A program made the translations under genes and the position numbers. A stretch of 64,000 bases of DNA from Corticium candelabrum (lineage: Eukaryota > Porifera > Homoscleromorpha > Homosclerophorida > Plakinidae), in contig NC_085098.1 in the NCBI RefSeq assembly GCF_963422355.1, positions 94,501 to 158,500 of the forward strand. Direction: 5' to 3'. Numbering within the stretch: the first letter of the stretch is position 1; every line of letters starts with the position of its first letter. Below, one piece after another: positions 55,301 through 64,000 of the stretch. The notes below the pieces were generated by a model. It was not told the DNA's origin and searched no databases. It saw only the letters and a list, made by a program, of their open reading frames with translations.

Positions 55301-58300
55301 CCATCACTTGAAGACTTTCACGCTGACGGTGCTATTCAGCTGTGGTGGAAAGGATGCGAGACCAACCGCCGTCCTAATCAAGGTTTTAGAAAGCAATACA
55401 CAGCAAGGAAAACTGAAGAGTTGGCCCAAGACGATAGCACTAGCAGCTTTAGTTTAGATGACTGGGACATGTGGCATAATCTTCTAAGCCCGTCTACAAA
55501 TAGTTTTCCAGAAGGGTCTGACTGATTACATTTTACACATGGTTGTGGTAGGTTTATCTGTTAATGTACTGCTATTGTCTCACACAATTATAGTGCACTT
55601 TCAAGTTTGCCTTTTGAGGTTCCATAATTTTTTCTAGACTTTATTGTAACGCAATTGATATATGCTTGCCTTGCAGGTATGTTGTCTCAAAGTTGTTCTA
55701 GTTATTGTTATGTTTTGTATATATGTCGAATAATAACAATAGAATGTTGTTTGTGGGCTCTGAATTTGATAACGCGGGCATGGTCTAAAATGGGCTTGGC
55801 TTTTGCGGGCCTGCTTGTCCGGACAAGAATTTCTTTATATTCCGCTCTGAAAAACTATAGTAACTGTTCTTCAGTGGTGAGGCTATGTTAGAACTTGAAT
55901 TGTTTTACGTGGAACTGTAGGTAATCGGTTCACCTGGGTAACAGACTTGGACTTATTACACTTTAGCTGGGAAGAACATGTTACATGATAGTTGTACACT
56001 TTCATCTAGTTTCATATGTCACCCACTTTCTGAGGTAGCATGGCAGTCATAGAGACTTGGAGCTGTTTTCAAATATGGACAATACCTGACGTTCCTACTC
56101 TGAAATGGGCAAGGCCATGTTCTTGTAATGGTGGCCATTACGGACTGTCTCTTACTGTAGTTAAATAGGCATATTTAATATGGTACTAGCTTGACTTGAA
56201 TTATAAATTGTCACAGCAATATAATAATGCTTTTTAGGAGTTTTTGCTGCAAGCACAGACCAAAGCCGTTACTAGCAAACGTACAAAGACCATTAGTTAA
56301 TACAACTTGCCCTATTTGTATGGAAGAAACAGACACATCTCTTGTTAGCCATAATGTTCTACTAAGCCCATGCTGTGGCAAAGGGTATTTTCATCGACTT
56401 TGTATTCAAGTATGGTGCAGTAATGCTCTATCTGTTGGAAATATTTGAGCTATTGAGTGTGGTGTTTAGCAACAGGCTTATGCAGCAGGCTACCACCATC
56501 TTCGATGTTCTCTTTGCAACAATTCAGACAAGTTTGTGAAGGAAATGTTACGTCATGGGATAAATGTGCCTAATCAGTAGGTCTTTGTATGTGTTTTATG
56601 GTACTATGCAATGTAATTATTGGTTGCTTGCCAGAGATGCCATATGGGAAATAGAAGGATTGTTTGATGATTTGTATGAACGATATGCTCGTTGTGATGT
56701 TGAAAACTGTTGTTGTGTTATGGGACGAAATCATCAGGAAAGTCAAGGGTAAGTGGCCTTGATTTCTTATTGTTTTGTCTAGCGATAATGTATAGTTTGA
56801 AGTTGTGTAACTGTGATTGTGTGTGTGCACATCTGCGCATGTGTGCAAGGTTCTGGCCAAGATTTTGTGCCAACCGTCACTAATTTTAATAACAAACACG
56901 GCCATAATGACTTTAGTGACCAAGCCCATAATTGCTTTTGATGGAGGCTCATAAACATTATACAGCAATCAAATCTGACATTTACAATACACTACTTATT
57001 ACAATTTCTATAACCACATCAAAGCAAACCAGTATGTCTATGCTTTTATGTTAATATCTACTAATGATTACTAGGTCATATCTATAGCAAATAGGTAACC
57101 TTCTTTTCTTTTTTAAGTGGCATACTCACAATGCCTCACAAAAATTAGGAGGACCCATGAGATCTAGAGAAATTCTTAGTTTTACAAGTGCAGGAACATA
57201 TATCTTTATTAGCTGTGATTTCCTAAAAGCACGCTCACAAGCAGCTGTTGTGAAGGGATGGATGGCTAAAGCTCAATTTACTATTTTCAGTAGGTCGATC
57301 AAGTTTTAGCATAGTGAAGTAAGCAAGCTAACTTACAGTTTGGATATTCACACTTGACCAAAGGGAATACTCACCTATTTACAATACCAACACATGTCGA
57401 TCTTGAGGTGCTTTGTACATAAATTGTACATAAATGTAAAGTAGTTTATATTTGTGCAATGCAGTTCGTGGACCAAGTCCCAAAAGGACGAAGTTGCATT
57501 TCATCCACATGAAGACACCCTTTCTTTTTAAAAAGTGATAGAGCGCTTCATTCGTCCCTTTGCGAATGTTGTCTGTTCAGTTGCATTTGCCTATTTTTAG
57601 TTTGACAGCGAGTATGGTCTAGACTCCAAGGTTAGATTGTACTTTGTAGCATTTAGAGACGTGCCACTGACTTGAAAAGGAATTATATGACTATTTTGGA
57701 CAGCATCTACCATGGTATTTTAAACATAGCCTATAATTGAAATACAAATGACTGCGCTAATAGTCTTTGCACTAACGTGTGTTAGCGGCAATGCCATTCC
57801 CCCTTGCTTTGTCAACTATTACTTTGTTAATGGTCATAATCGTTATTGTTAAATGAATTTGACAATTCAATCCTTAATATTGCTTAGCTAAAGCATTTCA
57901 GTCAGGCTAGAGCCAGTGTCTTTGCCATATTGCACAGTCAACACAGGAAAGCCACCTAATGTACATCTTTTGCAATACAGTCGACCCTCACTAATCCGAA
58001 CGTCGCTAATTCAAATCCTTGCTAACCCAAATTACCTTTGGTACCCTGCCTTGTGTACCCAGATCTGATTGGGCAGCCTGATTTGGGTTGTGGTAATCTA
58101 GTTTTCAGTAAACTCACGTATCTGACTATTGTAAATCTTGACTGTCACATTATTTAGAAGTACATGTAGTTGTTGCAGCTGTGTCCTTCCACAAACATGA
58201 CATGTGTAGAGATACGTTAATGCGTCAGAGGTCTGGGTGCCCAAGGTAAGGTCTGGACCTCCAAGGCTACGCGTCTCTACAGCTCTGTGTTTTGGCATTT

Positions 58301-61300
58301 TTGGTAATCCTAACAACTTTGCTAAATCCAGACAGGGCTTTGCACGGGGCTGTTCGGATTAGCGAGGTTTGACTGTACCTTCTAAACAGTACTGTAGCAG
58401 AGACCTGAGAAGATGACCTGCTTTGTAGACACAGAGAGTGGTAGTCTACTCGACTTGGAAAAGCCATGAAAATAGTAACTATCTAAGCAGCCGTCCGGTT
58501 TTTCAAAATTTTAAAAACCAAAACTTTTATTGTACTCCTTATACATGTACCCCTACTCGAAACAAAGCCATCTTTGTTTGCATTTTTCAATTAGTATGAT
58601 GTGATTATACAAGAATATTCAATACATGCTTGTAAGTTTATGTATGCGAAGGGTACGGAGCAGAAACTGCAAGGGGTATGAGCAGAAACTATAATGGGTG
58701 TGAGCAGAAACTGAGAGGTGCACCTCTAAAATAGAAAAGTACATGTACCAATACCAGTACAGTATTTGTCAATTTTTTCAAAATATATTAAAGTTGCCCG
58801 CTTGAATTCACGTGAGATATTACTGCACGCTATGAACACTACAAAATCTGAAGAATCGACTGTCGTCATCAAAGTCGAAGGACACAGATGTTTAGATATA
58901 GTTGCTTTCATTGGTTTAGATACATGTAGTCTTGTCATGTTTGGCTACTGTGGCTTACTGCTAATAAAGTCCGATGATGTTTCGTGCATTTGTACAGAAT
59001 ATCCCACGTGCTTGGAACACTCTCTTTCAAAGTATCGTCCATCTACTGGCTGCAATACCACAAGCGCATTTTAGTGTAAACTCTTAAATTCTGCTAAAAA
59101 TCATTTATTTAGGCAGGTGTGGTTGGACTAAGAGTAGCTTCAGAATCCTTGTTAGATGCTCAGAGAGGATGCAGATTGTATTCTTCTCGCATACGCTGAC
59201 AATGTGGCTACGCGAGGCTAGCAAATTCCTTCCCGTTTTGCAAGTTTTGCATAAGATAACATGGTATTTATACATTAAAAATGCAATCTTGAGTTGAGTT
59301 TAGATAAGAAATGTTAGGTATTTAGTTGCCAAACGTTTAAAATACAACGGACCATCAATGTGGTGTAAAATATAATATTCAATTACAGCTAAACGGACAC
59401 TTTGCAATGGGAGACAAGTGCTGTACTTGGACATGTCTATCATGTGATAATAAGAAAGTTGTATGTGTCTTTATGAGGGTGAATAGGGACCTGTTTTCTG
59501 AAACATGTTTTGGACCTTGGCCCACTGACTATATAAAGGAGGTGTTTCTTTTCATGCGGACACTGCCACCTGTTACTGTGCCAATTACATCCTTGACATT
59601 CCTATGTAAATTGCCACTTACAGATACATAGCCGCTGGTCCAGTTCACTAGACCACTTTTCAATATTAGTACCTCCACCAATGGACCATTCCTAGCAACT
59701 TCCGGAATAGGGCATAGCTGATTAAATAGGTTTGAGTTAATCACTCTGAGACAGCATAATATGAAGTGCCTGCAGACCCGCAGATCAGAACACTGCAGCT
59801 TGTAGACCTGTTCATTCTGGTTTTAGAATAGCAAATAGTAAGTGGAACCAGATGATGTTACTTCTGTCACCTCCCTCTAATGCCTCGATCAACACTCTAT
59901 GAACTTTTTTCTACGAGATCCTTTTGGGAGTCTAAGAATTAACCCTGTGCTACATCGTACTGTGCACAGGCCCAACACATAGTTTTATACCTGGCCGCAT
60001 TTTCACTAGGATGTCGATGACACTCAAGACGTTGCATTCTGTCACTACGCTACTATGTTAACACGAAAAAATTATCTTTTGTGTCTGTCTGCGCATGCGC
60101 GTCTGTGCGTTCACCAGACCACTGCCAAACTGCCGGCTACGGCCCTGACTTAGGCAGCAAAAACACTCCACCTCACTACTCCTCATTTAGACAATGACAG
60201 TTGGAATTTCACCAACTGTCTGGCAATACTGCCAACCATCAAAATAATGGTAAAGATGGACCTGGCTAGAACCTTGGTGTGTGCATGTTTGTGTGTATGT
60301 GTGTGTGTGTGTGTGTGTGTGTTTGTTTGTTTGTTTCTGTGGTGTCTATATAGCTCAATTGGTTAGAGACTGCATTTGAAGAATGGAAACATCCAGGACC
60401 TTTGGGTCGTATGTTCAAGTACAAGATGGGCACAGGCGTAATTTCCTTAGGCAAGGAACTCACACGCAATTGCCTCTCTCAACTCAGGATTATAAATGAG
60501 AACCTGGTCATTGAATGGGGTTGACAAGACTGCTTGCTTGGCAGTAACATCCTGCAGCAGATGGGTATGTGTGGGCCTTGGTGTTCAGTCCTAGAGCTGC
60601 GCCATAGCCAGTGCCCCTGGATGACTCTTGGCCAAGCTCCAGGTGGATTGTAGCACTGGCCCTAAGGCTGGTTTACAATATGACGCTGAGGATACTCGCG
60701 ACGCTCATGAAGACGCTAATGAGAATGCCAGAGAAGATGCCGAGTAGGTGTCAAAATGCTGATGCTGACGCTGTACCATTTACAATACAATTTGATGAGC
60801 ATCAGTGACAAGCCATTATGCATACCATGAATACAAAATTCTGTGATTTGGTTTTTTATTCTTCTCTGACAAACTTGTCGCAAAGACGTTACCACAATTT
60901 TAGCAGTCTGCTGCTGGAAGCCCTGTTTCTTTCGATACCTTTTCGAAGCGTTTTCTTGTGCTTTGCATCTGTGTGCTCCTGTGACTTGATCTGTTACAAG
61001 CAGCCATATCTAGACTTACTTTTGATGAGTTTCTCTTCCATTGATTATTTGTGGATGTTACTCCCGGATTTGATATCTGATTTGTCGATAAATAGTACGT
61101 GCTTCCAGTAACCGCTGGAGCACTTCTGGTTTGGACACTGGAGTTGAACTTGAATTCAACTTGAGCATTGGTGACACTGACGATGCTCATGACGCGACGT
61201 GCGAATGTTTTACAATATGATACCCGCCTGAGCGTCCTTGCCAGCATTCTTGCTAGCGTCCTTGCAAACGTTGTGAGCATCGTCAGCTTCATATTCTAAA

Positions 61301-63092
61301 CCAGCCTTAAGCCTCCATGTAGCACATGGAGGCCCTGTCTGTCTCTAGCTAGAGGCAGGGGGAGCTATCTCTGCAACTGACCTTAAGGTCGACATCGAAC
61401 GATGTGAAGGGCCTACCGTATTTCTGCGAATGGGGCACTATTTTTCTTAGTTCTGAAACATGGGGCATTATGCATGGGGCACAATTCGAGCATGAGTTAT
61501 TATTATTTCACAAGCACAGAGACTGTTGCATTGTTTGTTTGCATACCATCACACTACACAAACAAACTATCTAAAGTCCATTCCTGAATAGGAGAATACA
61601 TGGGAATGGCGGTTAATAGGTGAGCAATTGAAGAGCAGAGATGGGCGTCGTTAATACTGCTAGTGGAAGAAACAGTTCCAGTATAGAAACGTTTTGCTAT
61701 GAACTTACGTTCAAAGGTTCAGCCAATGCTTCAACAGCTGTTTACAGCTGTTACTTATCAATCCATAGTTCAAAGTACGTCCGTGTCAGCTTTCAAGTAG
61801 TGGGCGTTATAGCAGTGACTCTGAAGTTATGTGACACCTGGTGTAAATGAAGAGTAAGGCAGGGCTAAGCCTGTGTCATACAGGAAGTTACTAATTGTGT
61901 CATAATAAAGAACCAACCACAGCATTCATTAACTGATCTGGAACCTCCTCCTTGTGAGCTTTCCAATGATGTTGGAATCAACTTGCTAGGACGTCCACTT
62001 CAGGAGATATGGGTTTTCCCCACATATTCTCCTATTTGGGAATGGACTTTAATCTAATCTTACACTTACCCCCTCGCTACTTTCGCTTCCACTTGAGTCA
62101 TATTCCTGGTCTGTTGCATGCACTGAATCTTCATTGTCACTCAGTGGTTCTATCTAGGTGTTCATTTCATCTCAACCGTACACATTGATAGATGTGCATG
62201 CATATAACTGGGTTGAATATTACCCCAGTCGGGCACTAATCGAGCATGGGGCATAATTATTTCCTATAAGATCACCATGGGGCATTATATGAGCATGGCA
62301 CACTGTTCGTTAACATTTGTTCATTTTTGTGTGCGGCCTATATGGTGGTTACACAGCAAGTGCTACTGGACAAATTTGGTTGTTTACTTGAAAGTATTAT
62401 TTTGGAAAATTAGTTTGTTTTGTAGGCCATGGAGAATAATTCGTTGCAATGTGTGTGGCCAAGCTGGTAGACATTTTTATTGTCTTGAAGATAAAAGTAA
62501 CCATCAGCAATGGGAATGTGAGGTTTGCAGTGGCATGAAAAGCACTGAAACTGATGTAGCAACATCAAGACTTGAATGGCGATCATCAGAATCAAATCAA
62601 AGTGACCCTTTGATAGATAAATTATTACCAAATTTAGGTCAGACATCAATAATTGACTTGTCATCACCAGAACCAGATCGGGGAAAGCCATTGTCAGGAA
62701 CAATGGAAATCTATAATGAGGATAACAAGAATCAGTCAAGGGTGCCTTCTTTGGAAAGTTGTAAAACAGGATACTCAAGCCCTGGAGATCAAACAAGCTT
62801 TAAAGACTCGGGTGATCAAACAAGGCAAAGATCTTTTTGGCTGTCATTTTCTGTAGTGGAGCGCCAGCAAGAGTATCTTTTGTCTCCTTATGAAAATAAA
62901 GATGAGACAACAACATTGACAGATTTGGGTTTGGATGATTCCGTTTCCTTTGTCAGAGCCATTTCAGCAACACCAACAGCGAATCCAAGAAAAAGTAAAC
63001 CTTGTCAACGATTGGACGTACATGATGTGGACTCAGAGCTATCTGACACTGACTTAGAACCACCTGTTTATCGTTTTACATTTGAGCAGTGA
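39822..63092 (+). CDS. PHF7: PHF7/G2E3-like multi-zinc-finger E3 ligase-type protein, nine exons
   Basis: Exons: 39822-39840, 39912-39986, 40029-40045, 40104-40205, 40258-40382, 56238-56409, 56470-56576, 56635-56748, 62426-63092. All junctions are GT/AG, phases agree, and the lengths sum to 1398 nt, giving 465 residues. Domains: extended PHD (about 15-125: [48 protein letters not shown]), ending FCCKHRP; RING-like finger (about 135-195: [28 protein letters not shown]); PHD-like finger (about 245-285: [19 protein letters not shown]); acidic, Ser-rich tail. PHF7 reads histone H3 tails and ubiquitinates histones in the nucleus; G2E3 is its HECT-bearing relative. No HECT domain here, hence PHF7-like; length compares with about 380 in mammalian PHF7. 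Orthology is inferred; start exon is the weakest part. Confidence 0.85.
40383..40814. other. Start of intron 5; no gene
   Basis: AT-rich intron sequence. A 15-bp inverted pair around 40600-40645 (TTAATTTTTGGA / TCCAAAAATTAA) forms a hairpin. Nothing else recognised. Confidence 0.45.
41115..42283. mobile_element. TTAA-flanked THAP-domain DNA element
   Basis: AGGAGAACTCCCACGATTTT and about 40 bp in all are perfectly or near-perfectly inverted at the two ends; TTAA flanks both (41111-41114, 42284-42287). The 1.17-kb element encodes a THAP finger on the minus strand but no catalytic domain. TTAA duplication is typical of piggyBac-like elements, yet a THAP finger is typical of P- or ISL2EU-like ones, so the class is uncertain. 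Confidence 0.7.
41802..42212 (-). pseudogene. THAP-domain frame inside the TTAA element
   Basis: An internal Met starts [21 protein letters not shown]; the domain runs on with [19 protein letters not shown] and ends at VCSDHFES: zinc ligands C-x4-C and C-x2-H plus the conserved Trp are all present. The closing AVPTIF block is not in frame, so the domain is incomplete or continues in a spliced exon. About 45 residues precede that Met and are probably not translated. Confidence 0.55.
42516..44332. other. Intron 5 sequence without recognised genes
   Basis: AT-rich with short frames only; nothing nameable. Confidence 0.4.
44575..45830 (+). mobile_element. Degenerate Tc1/mariner element
   Basis: The left end CAGTTGTGCTCAAAAGTAAG is a typical Tc1 terminal sequence preceded by TA (44573-44574). 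The transposase is readable in pieces: a helix-turn-helix part at 45040-45261 ([30 protein letters not shown]) and a catalytic part around 45400-45700 including [19 protein letters not shown] and a [13 protein letters not shown] segment. Several stops and frameshifts break it. The right terminus is missing. Confidence 0.75.
46878..47063 (-). pseudogene. Cys-rich CXC-like fragment
   Basis: The minus frame ends [21 protein letters not shown], a C-x-C-x3-C-x4-C-x-C cluster as in the C-terminal fingers of several uncharacterised transposon-encoded proteins and of CXC/tesmin domains. Upstream residues show no second domain. Part of the 44.3-48.3 kb element. Confidence 0.4.
48339..49266. other. Intron 5 sequence without recognised genes
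   Basis: Overlapping sense and antisense short frames at 48540-48822 only; no motif. Confidence 0.4.
49267..49880 (+). mobile_element. hAT transposon remnant
   Basis: The left end CAGTGGTGGGCGATATCACG at 49267 has the CAGTG start typical of hAT elements. About 420 bp downstream, frame 49692-49877 reads [30 protein letters not shown], resembling the hAT C-terminal dimerisation segment (WW ... P ... ER). The catalytic body and right end are deleted. Confidence 0.55.
49881..51705. other. Intron 5 sequence; one unidentified frame
   Basis: GGCTCAGTTTGTCTGAGCC at about 50195-50213 is a perfect short hairpin. A plus frame at 50427-50774 (115 residues, Ser-rich) and a minus frame at 51014-51223 show no known motif. 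Confidence 0.4.
51711..53330 (+). mobile_element. PIF/Harbinger transposon with internal tandem duplication
   Basis: A left-end-like sequence GGCGTTTTCACACTAGGG (51711) is followed by at least four GGTTAGCAA-type subterminal repeats, a short basic frame (51858-52064) and the transposase. A mirrored right end is not visible; instead GCCCTGTCCACACTAG at about 53332 looks like the start of another element. Confidence 0.65.
52080..53115 (+). pseudogene. HARBI1-like transposase, broken by a ~185-bp duplication
   Basis: Part 1 (52080-52556) has [32 protein letters not shown] and [16 protein letters not shown]: the helix-turn-helix and first catalytic region (the usual GxxDGTHIP Asp is replaced by Gly-Thr in VAGTLIP). 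Part 2 (52774-53115) has [19 protein letters not shown] (second Asp), ADAAFPLL and [21 protein letters not shown] (Glu). Bases 52557-52742 are repeated at 52743-52921, and the stop TAG at 52554 plus the duplication end the frame. The family acts with a Myb-like partner, not seen here. Confidence 0.8.
53635..55525 (+). pseudogene. hAT transposase (ZNF862/KIAA1586-like), fragmented
   Basis: Frames in order: 53635-54012 ([25 protein letters not shown]); 54104-54394 ([19 protein letters not shown], a catalytic-Asp region, then [11 protein letters not shown]); 54580-54768; an unlisted frame at 55130-55256 ([26 protein letters not shown], the dimerisation domain); and 55253-55525 with the tail [18 protein letters not shown] and RRPNQGFRK. 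At least four breaks. No TIRs were identified. Confidence 0.7.
55526..56237. other. End of intron 5; no gene
   Basis: AT-rich; the acceptor TGCTTTTTAG of exon 6 ends at 56237. Confidence 0.5.
56238..56748 (+). CDS. PHF7: PHF7-like gene, exons 6-8 (RING-like domain)
   Basis: Exon 6 opens with [10 protein letters not shown], completing the extended PHD begun 15.9 kb upstream, then [11 protein letters not shown] and FHRLCIQ. Exon 7 encodes [20 protein letters not shown] and the [13 protein letters not shown] segment. Exon 8 gives [20 protein letters not shown] and ends in a Cys-rich CDVENCCC. These strings match the arrangement of PHF7/G2E3 between RING and third finger. Introns here are 60 and 58 bp. 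Confidence 0.85.
56749..57977. other. Start of intron 8; no gene
   Basis: AT-rich intron sequence after the donor GGTAAGTG. The minus frame at 56570-56968 is antisense to exon 8 and not considered real. Confidence 0.5.
57978..58375. mobile_element. pogo/Tigger-like MITE, TA target duplication
   Basis: CAGTCGACCCTCACTAATCC (57978) mirrors GGATTAGCGAGGTTTGACTG (to 58375), with TA on both sides. A second inner inverted motif, AACCCAAATTACC / GGTTGTGGTAATC, lies near the left end. No coding capacity. Confidence 0.75.
58376..60270. other. Intron 8 sequence; short tandem repeat
   Basis: Three imperfect ~25-bp units around GAGCAGAAACT occur at 58655-58715. The plus frame 58766-59074 and its antisense 58726-58938 show no motif. 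Confidence 0.4.
60271..60340. repeat. GT/TTTG microsatellite
   Basis: (GT)n followed by (TTTG)n, immediately 5' of the SINE head. Confidence 0.9.
60341..60662 (+). mobile_element. tRNA-derived SINE
   Basis: Begins with a tRNA-like head: A-box-like TAGCTCAATTGGTTAGAG (60351-60368) and B-box-like TGTTCAAGTAC (60412-60422), spaced as in a Pol III promoter. A body with CGTAATTTCCTTAGGCAAGG and CAATTGCCTCTCTCAACTC follows, a sequence type I recognise from marine-invertebrate SINEs. The right end runs into the next element at 60663. Confidence 0.7.
60663..61309. mobile_element. TIR element with GACGCT-rich ends
   Basis: TAAGGCTGGTTTACAATATG (60663-60682) mirrors CATATTCTAAACCAGCCTTA (to 61309). 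Both ends carry many GACGCT/GAGCGTC-type hexamers. No transposase. Confidence 0.75.
61416..62300. mobile_element. CCGTATT-type MITE with CATGGGGCA repeats, interrupted
   Basis: Starts TACCGTATTTCTGCGAATGG (61416). CATGGGGCA(T/C) occurs at about 61467-61490 and again at 62234-62290, on either side of another MITE at 61572-62051. It resembles the 6056-6621 MITE in its CCGTATT(C) end and GGGGC/GCCC motifs. The right terminus is not clear. Confidence 0.5.
61572..62051. mobile_element. MITE nested inside the CATGGGGCA element
   Basis: TAAAGTCCATTCCTGAATAG (61572) mirrors CTATTTGGGAATGGACTTTA (to 62051), about 27 bp of TIR continuing with GAGAATA. 480 bp, non-coding. Confidence 0.75.
62426..63092 (+). 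CDS. PHF7: PHF7-like gene, terminal exon 9 (third finger and tail)
   Basis: Acceptor TTTTGTAG at 62425 and phase match exon 8 (G|PWRIIRC). The third finger is [13 protein letters not shown]...WECEVC, followed by a roughly 170-residue Ser/Asp/Glu-rich tail with no further domain, ending [11 protein letters not shown] and TGA. AATAAA at about 63732 or AT-rich sequence near 63490 could serve as poly(A) signals. Confidence 0.8.
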
Positions 63093-63827
63093 CATAGCTA
63101 GCGCAAGACCTATAGTTAGTCTTCTTTTTACTGTTTATGGACAATGGTTCTTTTTCGTTTGTCAAACTGACATCGACATCATGGTGAAAATGTGTTCCTT
63201 TGTGTCAGGTCAAATGATCAAATGGTCTGCAAATAACAATTGACTAATAGTTATTGTTAACTTATTCATTTATCGTCTTTGGGAACAGATTTTTGCCACA
63301 TCATTATGTGCAGAGGTTGTCTGTAACAGGATGTTCACGAATGTGGTGCACCTTACCACATAGCCCTATGTTTCAATTGTTTAATGCAGTTGACCTTCAT
63401 TACCTTGGCAATATTATACATGCAATGTACGTCAGTATTTTGGTCATAGCAAATTTTACTTAAAGTTTTAATATTTGTTTGTTATTTTAAAATAATTAAT
63501 CATAGAAGCTCATCATGCATTATTAATGAAGCAAACAGCTCTCAAATCATGTTTGCTAGTACAAGAGAAAATGGCTGCCCTTCACTATAAATTCATACAG
63601 TATCACTCTGTACTCTGACGCGATATTCAGTATATAATATACATGTACATTATGTATAATTGATTGAGTGCCCGATTACATTTGAGTGCTCTGTCTAGTT
63701 TAAACAATAGATTATAATGACCAATCTGTACAATAAACGTTACATTCAACACTACAAAGCCAACCATTCATCAAAGTCACTGAGAGCTGCTTGTCTGGAG
63801 TTCTTGAATAGTAAATGCTTATTATTT
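63093..63827. other. 3' flank of the PHF7-like gene
   Basis: AT-rich 3' UTR/intergenic sequence. AATAAA occurs near 63732 on the plus strand. No transposon end recognised. Confidence 0.45.
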
Positions 63828-63998
63828 TCATTGCTCATCAAATTTGCCCTGCCTGGTTGCAGTAGCAGGAGCATTTGGCTGTTCTGGTAGCTCCACTGAT
63901 TCCACGTTATAGTATGGTAGTGATCGATAATAATTTGGCAATCCTCCACGATTTTGTGGCTTTGGTTTGTGTACCTCGTGTCGAAGGCGTTTGCCATG
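63828..63998 (-). CDS. Possible C-terminal exon of a convergent gene
   Basis: A minus frame open from the window edge to TGA at 63828 gives about 56 residues, Pro/Gln/Asn-rich and basic at its start (KRLRHEVHKPKPQNRGGLP, later ESVELPEQPNAPATATRQG). Composition and lack of stops are more protein-like than the competing frame with an ATG at 63997. The gene would continue beyond the window. Family not recognised. Confidence 0.3.
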   Translation of the reverse strand, partial: HGKRLRHEVHKPKPQNRGGLPNYYRSLPYYNVESVELPEQPNAPATATRQGKFDEQ

Positions 63999-64000
63999 AC

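Noticed and set aside
56570-56968. 132-residue minus-strand frame as a gene
   Set aside because: It is antisense to exon 8 of the PHF7-like gene, which has splice signals and family motifs.
60349-60425. Functional tRNA gene
   Set aside because: A- and B-box-like motifs are present but no cloverleaf with a paired acceptor stem can be drawn; a SINE head fits better.
63752-63997. Minus-strand frame starting at ATG 63997
   Set aside because: A competing frame of the same strand ending at 63828 has more protein-like composition; this one reads as an overlap. Uncertain because the window ends here.

Overview
The window is nuclear DNA of an early-branching metazoan, most likely a sponge or cnidarian. 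This is inferred from spliced animal genes with 40-60 bp introns, a GAS1/GFR-alpha-type receptor, and a transposon mix (THAP/P-like, PIF/Harbinger, hAT, Tc1, pogo, Ty3/gypsy, an endonuclease-type non-LTR element, a tRNA-derived SINE, many MITEs) typical of those genomes. Most of the open frames are transposon fragments. No rRNA, free-standing tRNA, CRISPR array or prokaryotic operon is visible.

Layout. 1-2.5 kb: a THAP DNA transposon with inverted ends, then a minus-strand gypsy gag-protease remnant. 3.2-5.05 kb: a P-element/THAP9-like locus, internally deleted. 6.05-7.25 kb: a TA-flanked MITE, microsatellites and a dispersed repeat (R1). 7.4-9.37 kb: a non-coding inverted-repeat element. 9.38-12.8 kb: a decayed non-LTR retrotransposon. 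13.3-13.95 kb: a hairpin repeat with extra arms. 14.8-25.5 kb: a nest in which a second R1 copy is split by two inverted-repeat elements, the first carrying a RecQ-helicase fragment and the second split by two LTR retrotransposons (16346-19371, and 19856-25231, the latter nearly complete). 25.6-26.1 kb: a possible small host gene. 30.09-30.81 kb: an intronless GAS1-like gene, the clearest single-exon host gene. 31.4-39.6 kb: an array of about 1.25-kb units carrying oppositely oriented 21-bp minisatellites, one unit inserted backwards into another.

39.8-63.1 kb is occupied by one nine-exon plus-strand gene of the PHF7/G2E3 family (extended PHD, RING-like and PHD-like fingers, no HECT domain). 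The exon model is phase-consistent and encodes 465 residues. Exons 1-5 lie within 561 bp, but intron 5 is 15.9 kb and intron 8 is 5.7 kb, both enlarged by transposons: THAP, Tc1, hAT and Harbinger in intron 5; a pogo-like MITE, a SINE and other MITEs in intron 8. The last 170 bp may hold the 3' end of a convergent minus-strand gene.

The host genes are unrelated in function: a probable membrane-anchored receptor-like protein and a chromatin-reader/ubiquitin-ligase-type protein. The main interest is repeat architecture: nested insertions, captured gene fragments, and the 31-39 kb array, which matches no element class I can name.
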